From Sphingobacterium spiritivorum (lineage in GTDB: Bacteria > Bacteroidota > Bacteroidia > Sphingobacteriales > Sphingobacteriaceae): a DNA stretch of 64,000 nucleotides. Where the stretch lies: NCBI RefSeq assembly GCF_016724845.1, contig NZ_CP068082.1, forward strand, positions 992,001 to 1,056,000, written 5' to 3'. How positions within the stretch are numbered: the stretch's first letter is position 1; each line of letters begins with the position of its first letter. This document shows, piece by piece, positions 32,934-42,608 of the stretch. Below the pieces are notes generated by a model. It worked only from the letters and a program-made list of their open reading frames with translations. It ran no database searches and was not told the DNA's origin. The translations under genes and the position numbers were made by a program.

Positions 32934-34907
32934 ATGCGCCGCTTACTTTTGCTATTTTTGCTGGCATTTTATGCATTTTCAGATGCTACTGCTCAACAAT
33001 ATATATTCGACAAACCTAAAGCTCAGGACTTTAATTTTGACATCAGAAAACTGGATTCTACAGCAAATGCTGTCGTACTGGAAGAAATCGGCAAAACCAA
33101 TCTCGTTCTGGATGAAATTGAGGGAAGGTTATATGTCCACCATGAGTATAAAGTAAGAATTCTTATTCTGAATCAGGAAGGATTTCAGAAAGCCAACTTC
33201 ACTATTCGCGGATATAAAGACGGATCTAATTCAGAACGTATTACGGATATAAAAGGTATTACCTATAATATTGAGAACGGCCTCATCACGTCTACCGAAA
33301 TGGACAATAAGAAAGTTTTCAAAGAAGACTATTCGAAGTATACCACCCTAACCAAATTCACCCTCCCAAATATTAAGGAAGGTTCTATTATTGACGTCAC
33401 TTATATTCTCAAGTCTCCTCACACTTTCAATTTCAGAAACTGGGATTTTCAGGATGACATTCCTAAGGTTAGCAGCATATATATCGGCTATATTCCGGCC
33501 AATTATACCTATAATATCCTCTTACGCGGTCCTTTCCAGCTAACCGATCGTAAAGCCGAAATCATGAAAGAGTGTATTGTACTCAGCGGGCAGCGGCTGG
33601 ACTGTTCCAAGCTGACCTTTATCATGAAGAATATACCGGCATTTATAGAGGAAGACTATATGACTGCCGCTTCCAACTTCAGATCGGCCATTTATTTTGA
33701 ACTATCGGACATCATCTATATGAATGGTTCTAAACAAAGTTTTACAAAAAAATGGAGTGATGTAGACAGGGAGTTGTTATCAGACAAAAAATTCGGAGGC
33801 CAGCTCAAAAAAGATGAACTATTCACAGATATATTACCGGAGATCGCTCCTGCCAGGCTCAGTACGTATGAGAAAGCCCGTAATATTTATGAATATATAA
33901 AGAAGCAGATTAAATGGAACAAATACTATGGTAAATACAGTGAGGAAGGTATAAAAAAAGCTTTGGAAATACATTCAGGGAATATCGGAGATATCAATCT
34001 GGGACTTATTGCTGCATTAAATGCCGCTCAGATCGAGACATATCCGGTGATTCTTTCCACCCGTAATAACGGTGTACCCAATAAGCTCTTTCCTGTTGTT
34101 TCCTATTTTGACTATGTGATCGCCAGGACAACGATTGATGGTGTGGATTATCTGCTGGATGCTTCCGAACCGATGATGCCATTCGGACACCTGCCCCTGA
34201 GATGTATGAATGATGAAGGCCGGATTATTCTGTCCAAAAAATCCTCCGATTGGATTCCGATCAAATCCGTACAGCGTATCAGCAAAAACTACAATTTCGA
34301 AGGCGAACTTCAGCCCAATGGAGTACTCAAAGGAAAACTGATCATTTCCAGTTTCGAAACAGAAGCATACAATAAAAGAATGGAAATAAAGGCAGTCAAT
34401 ACAGTAGAAGAATATGTGGAAAAATTTGAAGAAAAAACTCCGAATATTACCATTCTCAATTCTAAGATAGAAGGATTGGAGGCAATAGAAGATCCATTGT
34501 GGGAAGAATACGATATTGAATATAAAATGAACAGTGCATCTGATGACAAAAGGATCACCTTCAACCCGAACTTTTTAAACAGACTGACCAAAAATCCTTT
34601 TAATCTATCTGACCGAAATTATCCGGTAGACCTGGGTTTTGCGCGTTATGATACCTTTACCTACCGTATCAAATTTCCGGAAGGATACAAGCTTCAGGAC
34701 GGACCTAAAAATATAGCCCTGACCTTACCTGATGCCGCTGCCAAATTCGTATATAAAGGGACCTATCAGGCAAACGAATTTAATTTTGAGCAAATCATAA
34801 ATCTTACTAAACCTGTATATAATGTAGAAGAATATTTTCACCTCAAGGAATTTATGTCCCGCATTATTCAGCAACAAAAAATCGATTACAATTTCGCTAA
34901 AAACTAA
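32934..34907 (+). CDS. DUF3857 protein with degenerate transglutaminase domain
   Basis: 657 residues. A signal peptide (MRRLLLLFLLAFYAFSDATA) is followed by a DUF3857 domain (about 60-230), a transglutaminase-like domain (about 285-410) and a C-terminal DUF2569/DUF3858-like beta domain. The transglutaminase active-site position reads GNIGDINLGLIAALNAA, so the catalytic Cys is missing and the domain is probably non-enzymatic. It is periplasmic or surface exposed. Its stop overlaps the start of a second, intact-type paralogue (TAATG), so the two are translated together and may form a complex. Confidence 0.85.
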   Translation: MRRLLLLFLLAFYAFSDATAQQYIFDKPKAQDFNFDIRKLDSTANAVVLEEIGKTNLVLDEIEGRLYVHHEYKVRILILNQEGFQKANFTIRGYKDGSNSERITDIKGITYNIENGLITSTEMDNKKVFKEDYSKYTTLTKFTLPNIKEGSIIDVTYILKSPHTFNFRNWDFQDDIPKVSSIYIGYIPANYTYNILLRGPFQLTDRKAEIMKECIVLSGQRLDCSKLTFIMKNIPAFIEEDYMTAASNFRSAIYFELSDIIYMNGSKQSFTKKWSDVDRELLSDKKFGGQLKKDELFTDILPEIAPARLSTYEKARNIYEYIKKQIKWNKYYGKYSEEGIKKALEIHSGNIGDINLGLIAALNAAQIETYPVILSTRNNGVPNKLFPVVSYFDYVIARTTIDGVDYLLDASEPMMPFGHLPLRCMNDEGRIILSKKSSDWIPIKSVQRISKNYNFEGELQPNGVLKGKLIISSFETEAYNKRMEIKAVNTVEEYVEKFEEKTPNITILNSKIEGLEAIEDPLWEEYDIEYKMNSASDDKRITFNPNFLNRLTKNPFNLSDRNYPVDLGFARYDTFTYRIKFPEGYKLQDGPKNIALTLPDAAAKFVYKGTYQANEFNFEQIINLTKPVYNVEEYFHLKEFMSRIIQQQKIDYNFAKN

Positions 34908-36820
34908 TGAAAAAATATATACTAATATCCATATGCAGTGTACTTTCATCACTGTCATTTGCACAAAATTATGCTATAGATCTCATTCCGGACGCACTCA
35001 AAAGCAGAGCTTCTGCAACCATACGCCATTATGACCTGAATGTCGAGATGAAAGCGGACAACAATGTTATTGTGAATGTCAATAAAGCTATCACCATATA
35101 TAATAAAGCCGGTGATGAATATGCACGTACTGTACTCTTTTATGATAAAAGTTCGGAAATCAAATCTATAAAAGGTAAAGTCTATAATGCATTTGGATTG
35201 CCTGTTTCTGAATTTAATCAGAAAAATTTCGCAGATGAAAGTGCCAGTGACAATGTAAGTATGTACAATGATAGCCGTGTCAAGCATTTTCTGCCTGCAA
35301 TACAAGACTATCCGTACACCGTCGTTATATCCTATGAACTGAAGAACAAACAGAATCTTTCTATTCCAACCTGGAATTACAACTATTCGGATGATGTCTC
35401 TGTAGAAAAAAGCACGTTTACATTCTCCTGTCCGGCAACAGAAAAGATAAGAATCAAAACCCAGCACTTCAATGGCAAATCCAATGAAGAAGAGATCAAG
35501 GGCATCAAAAAATGGACCTGGGAAGTCGCTGATATTGCTGCACGTAAAAAAGAAATCTACTCTCCGCCAAAGTATCTGACTACTTCGAATGTAAAAGTAG
35601 TTCCCGAAAGATTCAATTACTATGACAAGAAAGGAACATTCACGAATTGGAAAGAATTCGGGGAATGGGTATCATCCGACCTTCTGGCAGGGAAGCAGCA
35701 ATTGAGCGAAGCAACCGTCCAAAAGGTAAAAAGTATGACTGCGGATGCAAAAACGGATCAGGAAAAAGCTAAAATCCTCTATCAGTACATGCAAAACAAA
35801 ACCCGTTACATCAGTATTCAGGTAGGTATAGGCGGGCTGCAACCCTTCTCTGCACAGGAAGTAGATAAGACAGGATATGGTGATTGCAAAGCATTGGTCA
35901 ACTACATGCAGAGCCTGCTGAATATTGTCAATATCCCCTCTTATTATTGTATAGTGGAAGCGGGTAATACCAAGAGTGATGTGGATATAGATTTTGCAAA
36001 TGTTTCTGACGGAAACCATATAATTCTGGCTCTTCCTTTTGCGAATGACACAACATGGCTGGAATGTACCAGTCAGAAATTGCCCTTCGGTTACCTGGGC
36101 GATTTTACAGATGACAGACTGGTATTAGCTGTCACACCTGAAGGAGGTAAAGTGCTGCGTACTCCAAAATATCCTTACAACGATAACCTGCAGAAAAGAA
36201 CAGCACAACTTACAATAGATAAAGACGGATCCATTACCGGTAGTGTGTCAACCCAATTTTCAGGAACACAGTATTCCAATCACTTTGGAGCAATGTTCCT
36301 TACTGGAAATGAACAACTCAAAGAATTAAGTGAGTATTATGATATCGATAACATCTATTTTCAACAGATCAAATACAACAAACTGGAGCTGGATACACCA
36401 GCTCTGGAAGAGAATCTATCCATCTTTGTAAAGAATTATGCAGTTCACTCCGGAGACAAGATGATCCTCCACCCGAATATGTTTAATGTAAAAAATAACA
36501 TACCTGATTTAAAAAACAGAGCCAACCCCCTGTATATAAACAGAGGATATACAGATATCGATGAGATTACATTTGAACTACCGGAAGAGTATAGCAGAAA
36601 TCTAAAACCTGAAACCAAAAAGTTAACCTGTGATATGGGTACTTTTGAATTTGAAACCTCTGTCAAGGACGACAAACTTCACTTCTACAGAAAGCTACAA
36701 CTTAAGGAAGGGCTTTATCCTGCTGAGAAATATGCAGAATTCAGCAATTTTATAAAAGAGGTCAATCAAGCTGATAAAGGGCGATATACGATCTCCAAAA
36801 AATCTTTAGTGACTAAATAA
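34907..36820 (+). CDS. DUF3857/transglutaminase-domain protein
   Basis: 637 residues. The signal peptide MKKYILISICSVLSSLSFAQ precedes a DUF3857 domain (about 40-210), a transglutaminase-like domain (about 260-400) and a C-terminal beta domain. Here the nucleophile is kept: GYGDCKALVNYMQSLL has Cys327, and the His region is near DGNHIILALPF. The family is widespread in Bacteroidota envelopes, and physiological substrates are unknown. It is the second gene of the pair and ends before a strong bidirectional terminator. Confidence 0.87.
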   Translation: MKKYILISICSVLSSLSFAQNYAIDLIPDALKSRASATIRHYDLNVEMKADNNVIVNVNKAITIYNKAGDEYARTVLFYDKSSEIKSIKGKVYNAFGLPVSEFNQKNFADESASDNVSMYNDSRVKHFLPAIQDYPYTVVISYELKNKQNLSIPTWNYNYSDDVSVEKSTFTFSCPATEKIRIKTQHFNGKSNEEEIKGIKKWTWEVADIAARKKEIYSPPKYLTTSNVKVVPERFNYYDKKGTFTNWKEFGEWVSSDLLAGKQQLSEATVQKVKSMTADAKTDQEKAKILYQYMQNKTRYISIQVGIGGLQPFSAQEVDKTGYGDCKALVNYMQSLLNIVNIPSYYCIVEAGNTKSDVDIDFANVSDGNHIILALPFANDTTWLECTSQKLPFGYLGDFTDDRLVLAVTPEGGKVLRTPKYPYNDNLQKRTAQLTIDKDGSITGSVSTQFSGTQYSNHFGAMFLTGNEQLKELSEYYDIDNIYFQQIKYNKLELDTPALEENLSIFVKNYAVHSGDKMILHPNMFNVKNNIPDLKNRANPLYINRGYTDIDEITFELPEEYSRNLKPETKKLTCDMGTFEFETSVKDDKLHFYRKLQLKEGLYPAEKYAEFSNFIKEVNQADKGRYTISKKSLVTK

Positions 36821-36827
36821 AGGTCAA

Positions 36828-36866
36828 AAACAAAGAAACCATCTGATTCAGATGGTTTCTTTGTTT
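36828..36866. terminator. Bidirectional terminator between convergent genes
   Basis: An 18-bp perfect stem (36,828-36,845 and 36,849-36,866) with core GAAACCATCTG / CAGATGGTTTC, a 3-nt loop and A/T runs on both sides. It serves both the DUF3857 operon and the response regulator gene. Confidence 0.9.
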
Positions 36867-36868
36867 TA

Positions 36869-37561
36869 TTATGCAAGTTCGAATTTATAGCCTACACCTT
36901 TGACGGTGGCTACATAATTCTCACCGATTTTTTCTCTTAACTTACGGATATGAACATCAATTGTTCGGTTTGTAACAACAACTGAATCTTCCCATATACT
37001 TTTAAGGATCTGCTCTCTTGTGAACACCTTGTTAGGTTTGGATGCCAGGAGATACAACAATTCAAATTCTTTCTTAGCAAGTGTAATTTTATCTGTACCT
37101 CTGTAAGCAAGAAATGAGTCACGGTCAATCACCAGATCCGATACTTCAAGACGATTGCCTTCATGAATTTCATCTTCTGCAGTATTTCTTCTCAGAATAG
37201 CATTGATTCTGCTCATCAAAGCACGAGGTTTGATCGGTTTTGCGATATAATCATCAGCTCCGACATGAAATCCGGCAATTTCTGAATACTCCTCACTTCT
37301 CGCAGTCAGGAAAACCATAAAAGTATGCTTAAATTCAGGCATAGCGCGCATCAGACGACAAGCTTCTATACCATCCATCTGTGGCATCATAACATCCAGA
37401 ATAATAAGATCCGGATTCACTTCCTTAGCCTGTGCGATAGCCTCTTTACCGTTTGAAGCTGTAAACACCTGATAGCCTTCCCGTTTAAGATTGTATGCGA
37501 TTAATTCGACAATGTCTTGTTCATCGTCCACCACCAGTATTTTTTGCTTTGCACTGCTCAT
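36869..37561 (-). CDS. OmpR/PhoB-family response regulator
   Basis: 230 residues. The receiver domain (about 5-120) has the acidic pair in VVDDEQD, phospho-acceptor Asp in LIILDVMMPQMDG, Thr in FLTARSEE and Lys in YIAKPIKP. The winged-helix output domain (about 135-228) contains LAKKEFELLYLLASKPNKVF and ends VATVKGVGYKFELA. No histidine kinase gene is adjacent. Bacteroidota PhoB-like regulators look like this. Tandem 11-bp-spaced TTAACA-like heptamers in its own upstream region (37,602-37,630) suggest autoregulation and a phosphate-type regulon, which is inference. Confidence 0.93.
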   Translation of the reverse strand: MSSAKQKILVVDDEQDIVELIAYNLKREGYQVFTASNGKEAIAQAKEVNPDLIILDVMMPQMDGIEACRLMRAMPEFKHTFMVFLTARSEEYSEIAGFHVGADDYIAKPIKPRALMSRINAILRRNTAEDEIHEGNRLEVSDLVIDRDSFLAYRGTDKITLAKKEFELLYLLASKPNKVFTREQILKSIWEDSVVVTNRTIDVHIRKLREKIGENYVATVKGVGYKFELA

Positions 37562-37601
37562 ACGTGTTTTTTTGCTAAATTATGTACTAAATGGCAATAT
37601 A

Positions 37602-37630
37602 ACGTTAATACAGTGTTATTAAATTGTTAA
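37602..37630 (-). promoter_or_regulatory. Tandem heptamer box (11-bp period) upstream of the response regulator
   Basis: On the minus strand TTAACAA, ATAACAC and TTAACGT start at 37,630, 37,619 and 37,608, exactly 11 bp apart. The 7+4 spacing is that of Pho boxes bound by PhoB-type dimers. Related boxes lie at 54,881, 57,701 and 60,535. Confidence 0.55.
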
Positions 37631-37662
37631 GTAACACAATATTAATTAATATAACACCAAAT

Positions 37663-38757
37663 CTAATTTAATGTTTTCTTCAAAAATTCTTCAAGATCTT
37701 TGCCTCTCAGATTCTTAGCTGCAATATTTCCTGTGGGATCGACAATATAGGAAGTAGGTATAGCCTTGATGCGATAGAGTCCTACCACCTCCGATCCCCA
37801 TGCCTGAAGATCAGAAATATTTGTCCATTCCAATTTGTCATCAGCAATAGCACGCATCCACGGACCTGGATTATTATCCAGAGAAACACCTAATACATCA
37901 AATCCTTTCCCCTTAAACGCATGATATTGTTTTACAATATTCGGATTTTCCTGTCTGCACGGAGCACACCATGAAGCCCAGAAATCCACCAAAGTATACT
38001 TCCCTTTGTAATCGCTTAATTTGACTAACTTATTTTGCGGCGTATACGCTTCAAACAAAGGAGCAGGCTGACCAATTGCCAGCACTTTTAGTTTTGCGGT
38101 CTCCTGTTTAAACTGCTCCACATATCCGTTGTCCTTAAAATCATCTTTAATCTCGTCAGCATAAGCAATAATTTCGGCTTCGGCCACCTCCGGATCCAGT
38201 GTGCTCATTGCATAAAAACCCGCCAGATCCCGATGCTTATTCTTAAAGGCGATTGCCTGATCATTATAATAATGCAATGCCGCCTTAAACTTAGTCATAT
38301 ATTCCCCACGTAAACTTTCGATCTGTTCCGCATTGAGATTATCTGTACGTTTAGCAAATTCATTCTGCAGAGAATCCTGAATAACATCTCTCCTTATTCT
38401 GACCGGTGCAAACTCCTTAATGGCTGCTGAGAGATCAGAGCCGCTTACTTCATATTCGTAAGGTTCCTTTTGAAGGTCAGCTTTGAGTATTACTTCTTCA
38501 CCGGGCTGAGCGATAATATAATAACGTTTTTTACCAGCCTCCAGCGAAAGCAGCCTTGCCTGTGCAGACGGTCTTACAAAAGAAAACTTATGATTCTCAT
38601 TCAGATATACAGAATCCAGTTTCCGATCACCTTCATAAAGTGAAACAACCTTTATATTTCCCGGATTTTCAATTTGTCCGGAAACAGTGTATTCTTCTTT
38701 ATTAGAACATGCCATCATAATCAGGCTTAATACGGCTGCAAACAGTGATCTTTTCAT
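37663..38757 (-). CDS. TlpA-like thiol:disulfide lipoprotein
   Basis: 364 residues. The lipobox LIMMACSN puts the lipid-modified Cys at about residue 17. An N-terminal DUF4369-type beta domain (about 22-110) and a helical middle are followed by a thioredoxin-fold domain (about 225-364) with active site WASWCAPCRQE and the cis-Pro region KAIPTSYIVD. It probably reduces or isomerises disulfides of envelope proteins or acts in cytochrome maturation, as TlpA/ResA-like proteins do. It lies 17 nt downstream of alaS on the same strand. Confidence 0.9.
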   Translation of the reverse strand: MKRSLFAAVLSLIMMACSNKEEYTVSGQIENPGNIKVVSLYEGDRKLDSVYLNENHKFSFVRPSAQARLLSLEAGKKRYYIIAQPGEEVILKADLQKEPYEYEVSGSDLSAAIKEFAPVRIRRDVIQDSLQNEFAKRTDNLNAEQIESLRGEYMTKFKAALHYYNDQAIAFKNKHRDLAGFYAMSTLDPEVAEAEIIAYADEIKDDFKDNGYVEQFKQETAKLKVLAIGQPAPLFEAYTPQNKLVKLSDYKGKYTLVDFWASWCAPCRQENPNIVKQYHAFKGKGFDVLGVSLDNNPGPWMRAIADDKLEWTNISDLQAWGSEVVGLYRIKAIPTSYIVDPTGNIAAKNLRGKDLEEFLKKTLN

Positions 38758-38774
38758 GATATCTTATCTCCTTA

Positions 38775-41390
38775 TTATTGTATGTAATTTTTAGCTTTTG
38801 CAATTGCTGCAGGTAATCCTTCCGGGTTCTTACCCCCTGCTGTAGCAAAAAACGGCTGACCGCCCCCACCTCCATTAATCTCTTTAGCCAGTTCTCTGAC
38901 AATAGTTCCGGCATTCAATCCTCTTTCTTTGGACAGCTGATCTGACACGACTACAGTCAGATTAGGTTTTCCTTCAAAATCAGCACCTAATACCAGGAAT
39001 AAATTATCAACTGCACCTTTGAGTGCATAAGCCAGCGTTTTCAAGGCTTCAGCATTTGGTAATTCGACCTGTGTCGCCAGAAAATTAACGCCGTTAATCT
39101 GTTGGATCTTTTGTTCAAGATCCGATTTTAAGGCTAAAGACTTTTCAATTATGCTTTTTTCAATCTCTTTCTTCAGTGCAGAATTCTCATCAATCACCTT
39201 AGAAAGTGTGGACACAAAATCTTTTGGATTATGTAACAGTTCTCCCAATCTGTGTACAAGATCAAAATGCTCACGGATTACAGCCGCACATTTAGTTCCT
39301 GTAATAGCCTCTATACGACGCACACCGGCAGCAACAGCTGATTCGGAAATAATTTTAAAAAATCCGATTTGTCCTGTTGCTTTCACATGCGTACCTCCGC
39401 ATAATTCTTTTGAAAACTGATCATCAAAAGTGATGACACGCACATAGTCACCATACTTCTCTCCGAATAAAGCAGTAACACCTGAATCCAGCGCCTGCTG
39501 GAATGGCACATGACGCTGCTCTTTCAATGGAATATTCTCCCGAATCTTAGCATTCACAATATCTTCCACCTGCTTCAGTTCCTCTTCAGTCACTTTCGCA
39601 AAATGGGAAATATCAAACCGGAGAATATCTGCATTTACCAGAGACCCCTTTTGATTCACATGTGTACCCAATACTTCTTTCAATGCAGCATGCAATAAGT
39701 GAGTGGCAGAATGGTTATTTTCGGTATCCAGTCTTTTCTGAACATCGACTTTCGCCTCAAAAGTACCTTCCATCTGCACAGGAAGGGTATTTGTAAAATG
39801 AACAATCAGTCCATTTTCCTTTTTTGTATCCGTAATATAAATCTTTTCTCCGGTAGACTCAGATAGCAATACTCCTGAATCTCCGACCTGACCGCCGCCT
39901 TCTGCATAAAATGGAGTCACACTGAGTACAAGTTGATATTGCTCTTTCCCTTTAGCGGTTACTTTTCTGTATTTAACAATTTCAGTAGTAGCTTTCAGAT
40001 TATCATATCCTACAAATTCAATCTGATCATCTTCACTTACAGCCACCCAGTCTCCAGTATCAATTGCCGTAGCAGCCCGGGATCTGTCCTTCTGGACTTG
40101 AAGAGCTTCCTGAAAACCTGCCATATCAACCTCCATCCCCTTCTCTCTCGCCAGCAATTCAGTCAGATCTATCGGAAATCCGTAAGTATCAAATAGCTCA
40201 AACGCAAATTCACCGCCTACAGCTGTATTGGATTCTGCATACGTTTCAAAGCGTTGCACTCCTGTCACTAAAGTCCTTAAGAAAGAAACCTCTTCTTCCA
40301 GAACAACTTTTTGTACAAAATCCTGCTGCTGAATCAGTTCATCAAACACCCCTTCAAATTCTTTAGCTAACAAAGGAACCAGTTCGTTGATAAAAGGGGT
40401 TTTAAAATTGAGAAAGGTATACGCATAGCGCACAGCACGACGTAAAATCCGACGGATAACGTATCCTGCTTTATTATTAGATGGCAGCTGCCCGTCTGCT
40501 ATAGCAAAACTAACAGCACGTATGTGATCCGACAGTACACGCATAGCGATATCTGTCTTTTCATCTGCACCATATTGAATTCCGGCTTTTTGAGCAATAA
40601 AAGTGATCATAGGCTGAAAAACATCTGTATCATAGTTTGATGATTTTCCCTGAATAGCTCTTACCAGACGCTCGAATCCCATTCCTGTATCCACATGCTT
40701 GGCTGGAAGAGATTCCAGACTACCGTTTTTCAGACGGTTAAACTGCATGAATACCAGATTCCAGATTTCGATAACCTGAGGATGATCTGCATTCACCAGA
40801 CTTTGTCCGGGAGTTGTTCTGCGTTCCTCTTCAGTACGCATATCATAATGAATCTCCGAACATGGTCCGCAAGGACCTGTCTCTCCCATTTCCCAGAAAT
40901 TATCTTTTTTATTTCCTAACAGAATACGATCTTCTGAAATCCATGATTTCCAAAAATCATAGGCTTCCGTATCTTTCACCAATCCTTCAGAATCGTCTCC
41001 TTCAAAAATGGTAACATACAAACGGTCTTTATCCAGTTTGTAGACTTCTGTCAGCAGCTCCCAGGCCCATTCAATAGCTTCTTTTTTGAAATAATCACCA
41101 AAACTCCAGTTACCTAACATCTCGAATAAAGTATGGTGATATGTATCTATCCCGACTTCTTCCAGATCATTATGCTTACCTGACACTCGCAGACAACGTT
41201 GTGTATCTGCTATACGCGAATGTTTAGGCTGTGCTTCCCCCAGAAAAAAATCTTTAAACTGATTCATTCCCGCATTTGTAAACATTAATGTAGGGTCATT
41301 TTTAACAACAACAGGAGCTGAAGGGACAATCTGGTGGTTTTTACTTTTGAAAAAATTCAAAAATGCTTCGCGAATTTCTCTATTAGTCAT
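38775..41390 (-). CDS. alaS: Alanine--tRNA ligase
   Basis: 871 residues from the ATG at 41,390 (MTNREIREAFLNFFKSKNHQ), the usual AlaS start. An in-frame ATG 22 codons upstream (41,456) gives a non-conserved extension. Class II motifs are present (MFTNAGMNQFKDFFLG; GPCGPCSEIHYD). The editing domain has its metal-binding HSATHLLHAAL and CGGTHVKATGQIG. The C-terminal DHHA1-like domain ends near GGGGGQPFFATAGGKNPEG. It charges tRNA-Ala and hydrolyses mischarged Ser/Gly-tRNA. Length and all motifs are normal for a housekeeping enzyme. Confidence 0.98.
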   Translation of the reverse strand: MTNREIREAFLNFFKSKNHQIVPSAPVVVKNDPTLMFTNAGMNQFKDFFLGEAQPKHSRIADTQRCLRVSGKHNDLEEVGIDTYHHTLFEMLGNWSFGDYFKKEAIEWAWELLTEVYKLDKDRLYVTIFEGDDSEGLVKDTEAYDFWKSWISEDRILLGNKKDNFWEMGETGPCGPCSEIHYDMRTEEERRTTPGQSLVNADHPQVIEIWNLVFMQFNRLKNGSLESLPAKHVDTGMGFERLVRAIQGKSSNYDTDVFQPMITFIAQKAGIQYGADEKTDIAMRVLSDHIRAVSFAIADGQLPSNNKAGYVIRRILRRAVRYAYTFLNFKTPFINELVPLLAKEFEGVFDELIQQQDFVQKVVLEEEVSFLRTLVTGVQRFETYAESNTAVGGEFAFELFDTYGFPIDLTELLAREKGMEVDMAGFQEALQVQKDRSRAATAIDTGDWVAVSEDDQIEFVGYDNLKATTEIVKYRKVTAKGKEQYQLVLSVTPFYAEGGGQVGDSGVLLSESTGEKIYITDTKKENGLIVHFTNTLPVQMEGTFEAKVDVQKRLDTENNHSATHLLHAALKEVLGTHVNQKGSLVNADILRFDISHFAKVTEEELKQVEDIVNAKIRENIPLKEQRHVPFQQALDSGVTALFGEKYGDYVRVITFDDQFSKELCGGTHVKATGQIGFFKIISESAVAAGVRRIEAITGTKCAAVIREHFDLVHRLGELLHNPKDFVSTLSKVIDENSALKKEIEKSIIEKSLALKSDLEQKIQQINGVNFLATQVELPNAEALKTLAYALKGAVDNLFLVLGADFEGKPNLTVVVSDQLSKERGLNAGTIVRELAKEINGGGGGQPFFATAGGKNPEGLPAAIAKAKNYIQ

Positions 41391-41750
41391 GGAAATTTCA
41401 ATAATTATATCTGTAAATTTGGGTACAAACTTACTCAAAATTGCTGCTTTATGCAATTGGAAGGCAAGATATTATCCGGTCATATTTTCGTCAAGTATAG
41501 CAAACCTTATTGTTCGATCAAATGTAAATCACCACCTTTAAAAACAAAGATTTTACCCTTTAAACGTTAACTCCAGGAAATAATGATGCTAATCATTTTG
41601 AGATACAGAAAACTTCGTTATACTTACTTAAGTTTTCTGAAACGATTTGATCTGATAGCTGTTATTAGTCCATATAGCAGAAACTATATTCCTGACTAAA
41701 GTACCTCAGATAAGGATTAGCTTATCGTAAGAAATATTAAAAACTGTGAA
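41391..41750. other. Divergent intergenic region between alaS and the universal stress genes
   Basis: 360 bp of AT-rich sequence. It must contain both promoters, but I see no convincing TTG-N19-TAnnTTTG match, T-box-like element, repeat or short gene. Confidence 0.5.
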
Positions 41751-42608
41751 ATGAAAAAAACGCTTTTAGTTCCGACAGATTTCTCGAACAATTCTATGGC
41801 TGCCGCAAAATATGCGTCAAAACTTGCTATTGAACGGGATTATTCCATACACCTTATTCATTACTATACGACAGCATCTTCCTCTTTTCCCTCCGAGGAA
41901 TTGAGTAAAGAATTTGAGAACAGTGCCATATTGAAAGCCGATCTGACTATTCTGGAGTTTGAGAAAAAACTACAGGAAGAGTTCCCTTCCGTACATTACA
42001 CACACCGCACTTCAAGAGGACTACTAAAAGAAAATCTTCCACTGGAAGCCAGAAAAGAAGGCTATGAAGCCATCGTAATGGGCACAAAAGGACTGGCAGA
42101 CCGCAAAAGTGAGCTTTGGGGAAGCAATACCTCTTCAATAGCATCCAGATCCCCTATTCCAGTGCTAGCCATTCCGGGATATTACAATGTATTCAAAACA
42201 GGCAGAATTGCTTTACTTACCAATTTTAAAGAAGAAGAACTTCATACATTAAATGAATTTATTGACACCTTTGGCGAAATCAATGCACTGGATCTTATCC
42301 ACGTATATCAGGAAAACGAGCAGGAAGCAGCCGTTATACAAAAGATTGAAGCCTGGAAATCCAGGATCTTTCAACAACTTCCTATAGAAAGCATTAATTA
42401 TTACATTGATAAAGAACAAAAAGATAAAGAGGATCTCGATACTGTACCGGAAGTCATCCATAAACTGGTAGAACAACACGCACCGGACATTGTATTGATC
42501 ACCAAATCAAGAAAATCATTTTTCAAACGCCTGTTTTATCCATCCGTGTCTAAAGCAGTCGTTCTGGATATTAACAAACCCTCGTATTTCTCAAAAGTAT
42601 CATTATGA
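41751..42608 (+). CDS. Universal stress protein, two UspA-like domains
   Basis: 285 residues. The first Usp domain (about 1-145) opens MKKTLLVPTDFSNNSMAAAK and has the ATP-binding type signature IVMGTKGLADRKSELWGSNT. The second, shorter and diverged half (about 150-285) keeps the hydrophobic strand pattern (GRIALLTNFKEEELHTLNEF) and ends with a LITKSRKSFFKRLFYPSVSK loop. It is cytoplasmic and probably nucleotide binding, acting in stress survival as in the family. It overlaps the next, related gene by 4 nt (ATGA), so the two form a coupled operon, probably from an old duplication. Confidence 0.9.
   Translation: MKKTLLVPTDFSNNSMAAAKYASKLAIERDYSIHLIHYYTTASSSFPSEELSKEFENSAILKADLTILEFEKKLQEEFPSVHYTHRTSRGLLKENLPLEARKEGYEAIVMGTKGLADRKSELWGSNTSSIASRSPIPVLAIPGYYNVFKTGRIALLTNFKEEELHTLNEFIDTFGEINALDLIHVYQENEQEAAVIQKIEAWKSRIFQQLPIESINYYIDKEQKDKEDLDTVPEVIHKLVEQHAPDIVLITKSRKSFFKRLFYPSVSKAVVLDINKPSYFSKVSL

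Noticed and set aside
41391..41750. A T-box or other riboswitch upstream of alaS
   Set aside because: No specifier loop, antiterminator or terminator pattern is visible, and such elements are rare in Bacteroidota.
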